13,008 nucleotides of DNA from Treponema sp. Lineage in GTDB: Bacteria > Spirochaetota > Spirochaetia > Treponematales > Breznakiellaceae. The DNA lies in assembly GCA_031281925.1 (NCBI GenBank), contig JAITES010000147.1, forward strand, positions 1-13,008. The letters are read 5' to 3'. The notes beneath the pieces were generated by a model. The model searched no databases. It saw only the letters and a list, made by a program, of their open reading frames with translations, and was not told where the DNA came from. The translations under genes and the position numbers were made by a program. How positions within the stretch are numbered: the stretch's first letter is position 1; each line of letters starts with the position of its first letter. Shown one piece after another: positions 11,924 to 13,008 of the stretch.

Positions 11924-13008
11924 GGGTCTTTTTCCCCAATGCGCTCATCACCGTTTCCAGTTTCCGGGAGACAGCCTTCCCCAGATCCTGATCCGGCAGA
12001 GCGCCCGCAAGTGTTTTAAGGTATGCCAATGTTCCGGAAAGACTTGCCTTCCCGGAAGCGCCTTCCGTGGAAATATTATGCCTGTCTTCTATGTCCTTCC
12101 GCAGCCCCCTGTGTCCCTCCATGGTATCAATAAGATACTCCATGGAAACACGGACATCGCTTTGCATAAAAGTTTCCCTTTCGTTTTCAGGCAGGGAATG
12201 TGAAAGGTCCATGAGATAGTTCATAAGACCCAGCATATCAGAAAGGGCTACCGATTTGATACCCTCAACAGAAGAGGGGATCGTTTCGGGCGGAGCCTCA
12301 GGGCCGGGAGCGGCGGATTCGGACTCAGGAATTTCACTATCCGGTTTTTCCTCGGCCCCGGTTTGGCCGTCTGAACCTTCTTCAGATTCTTCTGCGGGAA
12401 TTTCCGCCGTCTCTTCCGGGAACTCCTCTCCGAGACTTTCGTCATTAACACCGCTGTCAAACATATCGTCCGGTATTTCATCGGGGCTTAAATCTTCATC
12501 CCCTTCCAGCATCATCTCTTCGGTATCATCAGGAGTTTCAGCCATCTCTTCGGGATTCTCGTCTTCAAAGAGAGGCTCCTCATCCCCGGCGTCACCTTCC
12601 ATCATCCCGCCGAAAGCATCTTCGTCCGCGGTTTCTTCACCTGCCTCGTCCGGAGCTTCTTCTTCAACGGCGGGTTCCTCCACAGGCGGACTTTCTTCCT
12701 CCGGGACATAGTCCTCGATAGGCGGATTCTCTTCTTCCGGAATATAGTCCTCCGGAAGCGGGCTCTCTTCTTCATACGGACTTTCGGCGACAGGCTCTTC
12801 CTCTTCATCCATGAAAACATCATCTTCCTCGCCCTGATCGTCAATGGGCAGAGCCTCAGGGTTCTCATCAAAATCCGCCGGCTCTCCGGGAAAGGCTTCT
12901 TCCTCTTCTACCGGCGTATCGTCCGCCGGGCCGGAAAGAGGCTCCGGCGTTGAAGGCGGGAAAGGCTGAGGGCTCCGGGGAGCCCCGGATGGAGTCTGCG
13001 GAACTTGC
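11916..13008 (-). CDS. Acidic Glu/Pro-rich protein with conserved C-terminal domain (start outside window)
   Basis: The frame stays open to the window edge, so at least 364 codons are present and the true start lies beyond base 13008. An internal ATG at 12812 has no good ribosome site and is not needed. From the edge inward the sequence is Pro-rich (SPQPFPPSTPEP-like), then about 190 residues extremely rich in Glu, Asp, Pro, Ser and Gly. This part is probably disordered and strongly negative. A helical, folded C-terminal region of about 110 residues follows (VALSDMLGLMNYLMDLSHSL … DTMEGHRGLRKDIEDRHN … TLAYLKTLAGALPDQDL), which I do not recognise as a named domain. It overlaps the HDOD gene by 8 bases. 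The acidic part could be a linker, a surface segment or a protein-binding tether. Whether the protein is exported depends on the missing N terminus. Confidence 0.7.
   Translation of the reverse strand, partial: QVPQTPSGAPRSPQPFPPSTPEPLSGPADDTPVEEEEAFPGEPADFDENPEALPIDDQGEEDDVFMDEEEEPVAESPYEEESPLPEDYIPEEENPPIEDYVPEEESPPVEEPAVEEEAPDEAGEETADEDAFGGMMEGDAGDEEPLFEDENPEEMAETPDDTEEMMLEGDEDLSPDEIPDDMFDSGVNDESLGEEFPEETAEIPAEESEEGSDGQTGAEEKPDSEIPESESAAPGPEAPPETIPSSVEGIKSVALSDMLGLMNYLMDLSHSLPENERETFMQSDVRVSMEYLIDTMEGHRGLRKDIEDRHNISTEGASGKASLSGTLAYLKTLAGALPDQDLGKAVSRKLETVMSALGKKTHG
12657..12764 (-). repeat. Three imperfect 12-residue repeats in the acidic protein
   Basis: Three consecutive units of 36 bp encode SPLPEDYIPEEE, NPPIEDYVPEEE and SPPVEEPAVEEE. 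The first two share 8 of 12 residues and the third has diverged. A partial fourth (ESPYEEE) precedes them. This points to growth of the disordered region by in-frame tandem duplication. Confidence 0.75.

Noticed and set aside
12256..12711. A Ser-rich + strand frame of 151 codons
   Set aside because: It is the mirror of the Glu-rich coding strand (GAA/GAG/GAT read as TTC/CTC/ATC or shifted to TCx Ser), so the low complexity is inherited rather than real.
12657..12764. A CRISPR-like array suggested by regular 36-bp repeats
   Set aside because: The repeats are contiguous without spacers, are imperfect at DNA level and keep the reading frame of the acidic protein.

Overview
The window looks like a chromosomal stretch of a moderately GC-rich, free-living or gut-associated bacterium. 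A Treponema-type spirochaete is my best inference, from the combination of a PilZ signalling protein, an HDOD/HD protein coupled to a Glu/Pro-rich acidic protein, a Thermotoga/Treponema-style GlpA-like/FAD-oxidoreductase/DUF1667 cluster, and carbohydrate and uronate genes. No rRNA, tRNA, CRISPR array or transposase is visible, so the taxonomy rests on gene content only.

Layout. (1) 1-1209 (+): the C-terminal 402 residues of a large glycoside-hydrolase-like protein whose start lies outside the window. (2) 1210-1471: a 12-bp tandem duplication, a perfect 19-bp palindrome and a second long hairpin, then a likely promoter. (3) 1472-2848: an AT-rich accessory island holding a shortened AAA ATPase, a 20-codon stub of its putative TOPRIM-like partner, a complete HEPN/MNT (minimal nucleotidyltransferase) pair, and a short fragment resembling the N-terminal domain of YhcG/DUF1016 proteins. 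It reads as a small graveyard of defence-type genes with one toxin-antitoxin-like pair still intact. (4) 2970-5264 (+): glucuronate isomerase (uxaC, best start a TTG) and a PilZ protein 30 bp downstream. (5) 8953 down to 5273 (-): a four-gene operon of GlpA-like flavoprotein with a BFD-type iron-sulfur domain, an FAD/NAD oxidoreductase, a DUF1667 Cys-rich protein and an unrecognised 149-residue protein. (6) 9008-10087 (+): a divergent, apparently C-terminally shortened, cytoplasmic DUF4838 / GH67-N-like protein. (7) 13008 down to 10143 (-): a tightly overlapping operon of acidic Glu/Pro-rich protein (start outside the window), HDOD/HD-domain protein and metallo-beta-lactamase-fold hydrolase.

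How it fits together. The glycoside hydrolase fragment, UxaC and the DUF4838 protein suggest breakdown of plant-type glycans and uronic acids. The GlpA-like/FAD/DUF1667 set is expected to oxidise glycerol 3-phosphate or a related polyol phosphate in the cytoplasm. PilZ and HDOD/MBL proteins indicate second-messenger or stress signalling. Three palindromes sharing one conserved right arm, TGGACAGACnCTA, sit at the 3' ends of unrelated genes at about 1.28, 6.19 and 10.13 kb. One of them supplies the stop codon of the adjacent gene. They look like a dispersed intergenic repeat family and are, with the decayed defence island, the most unusual features here.
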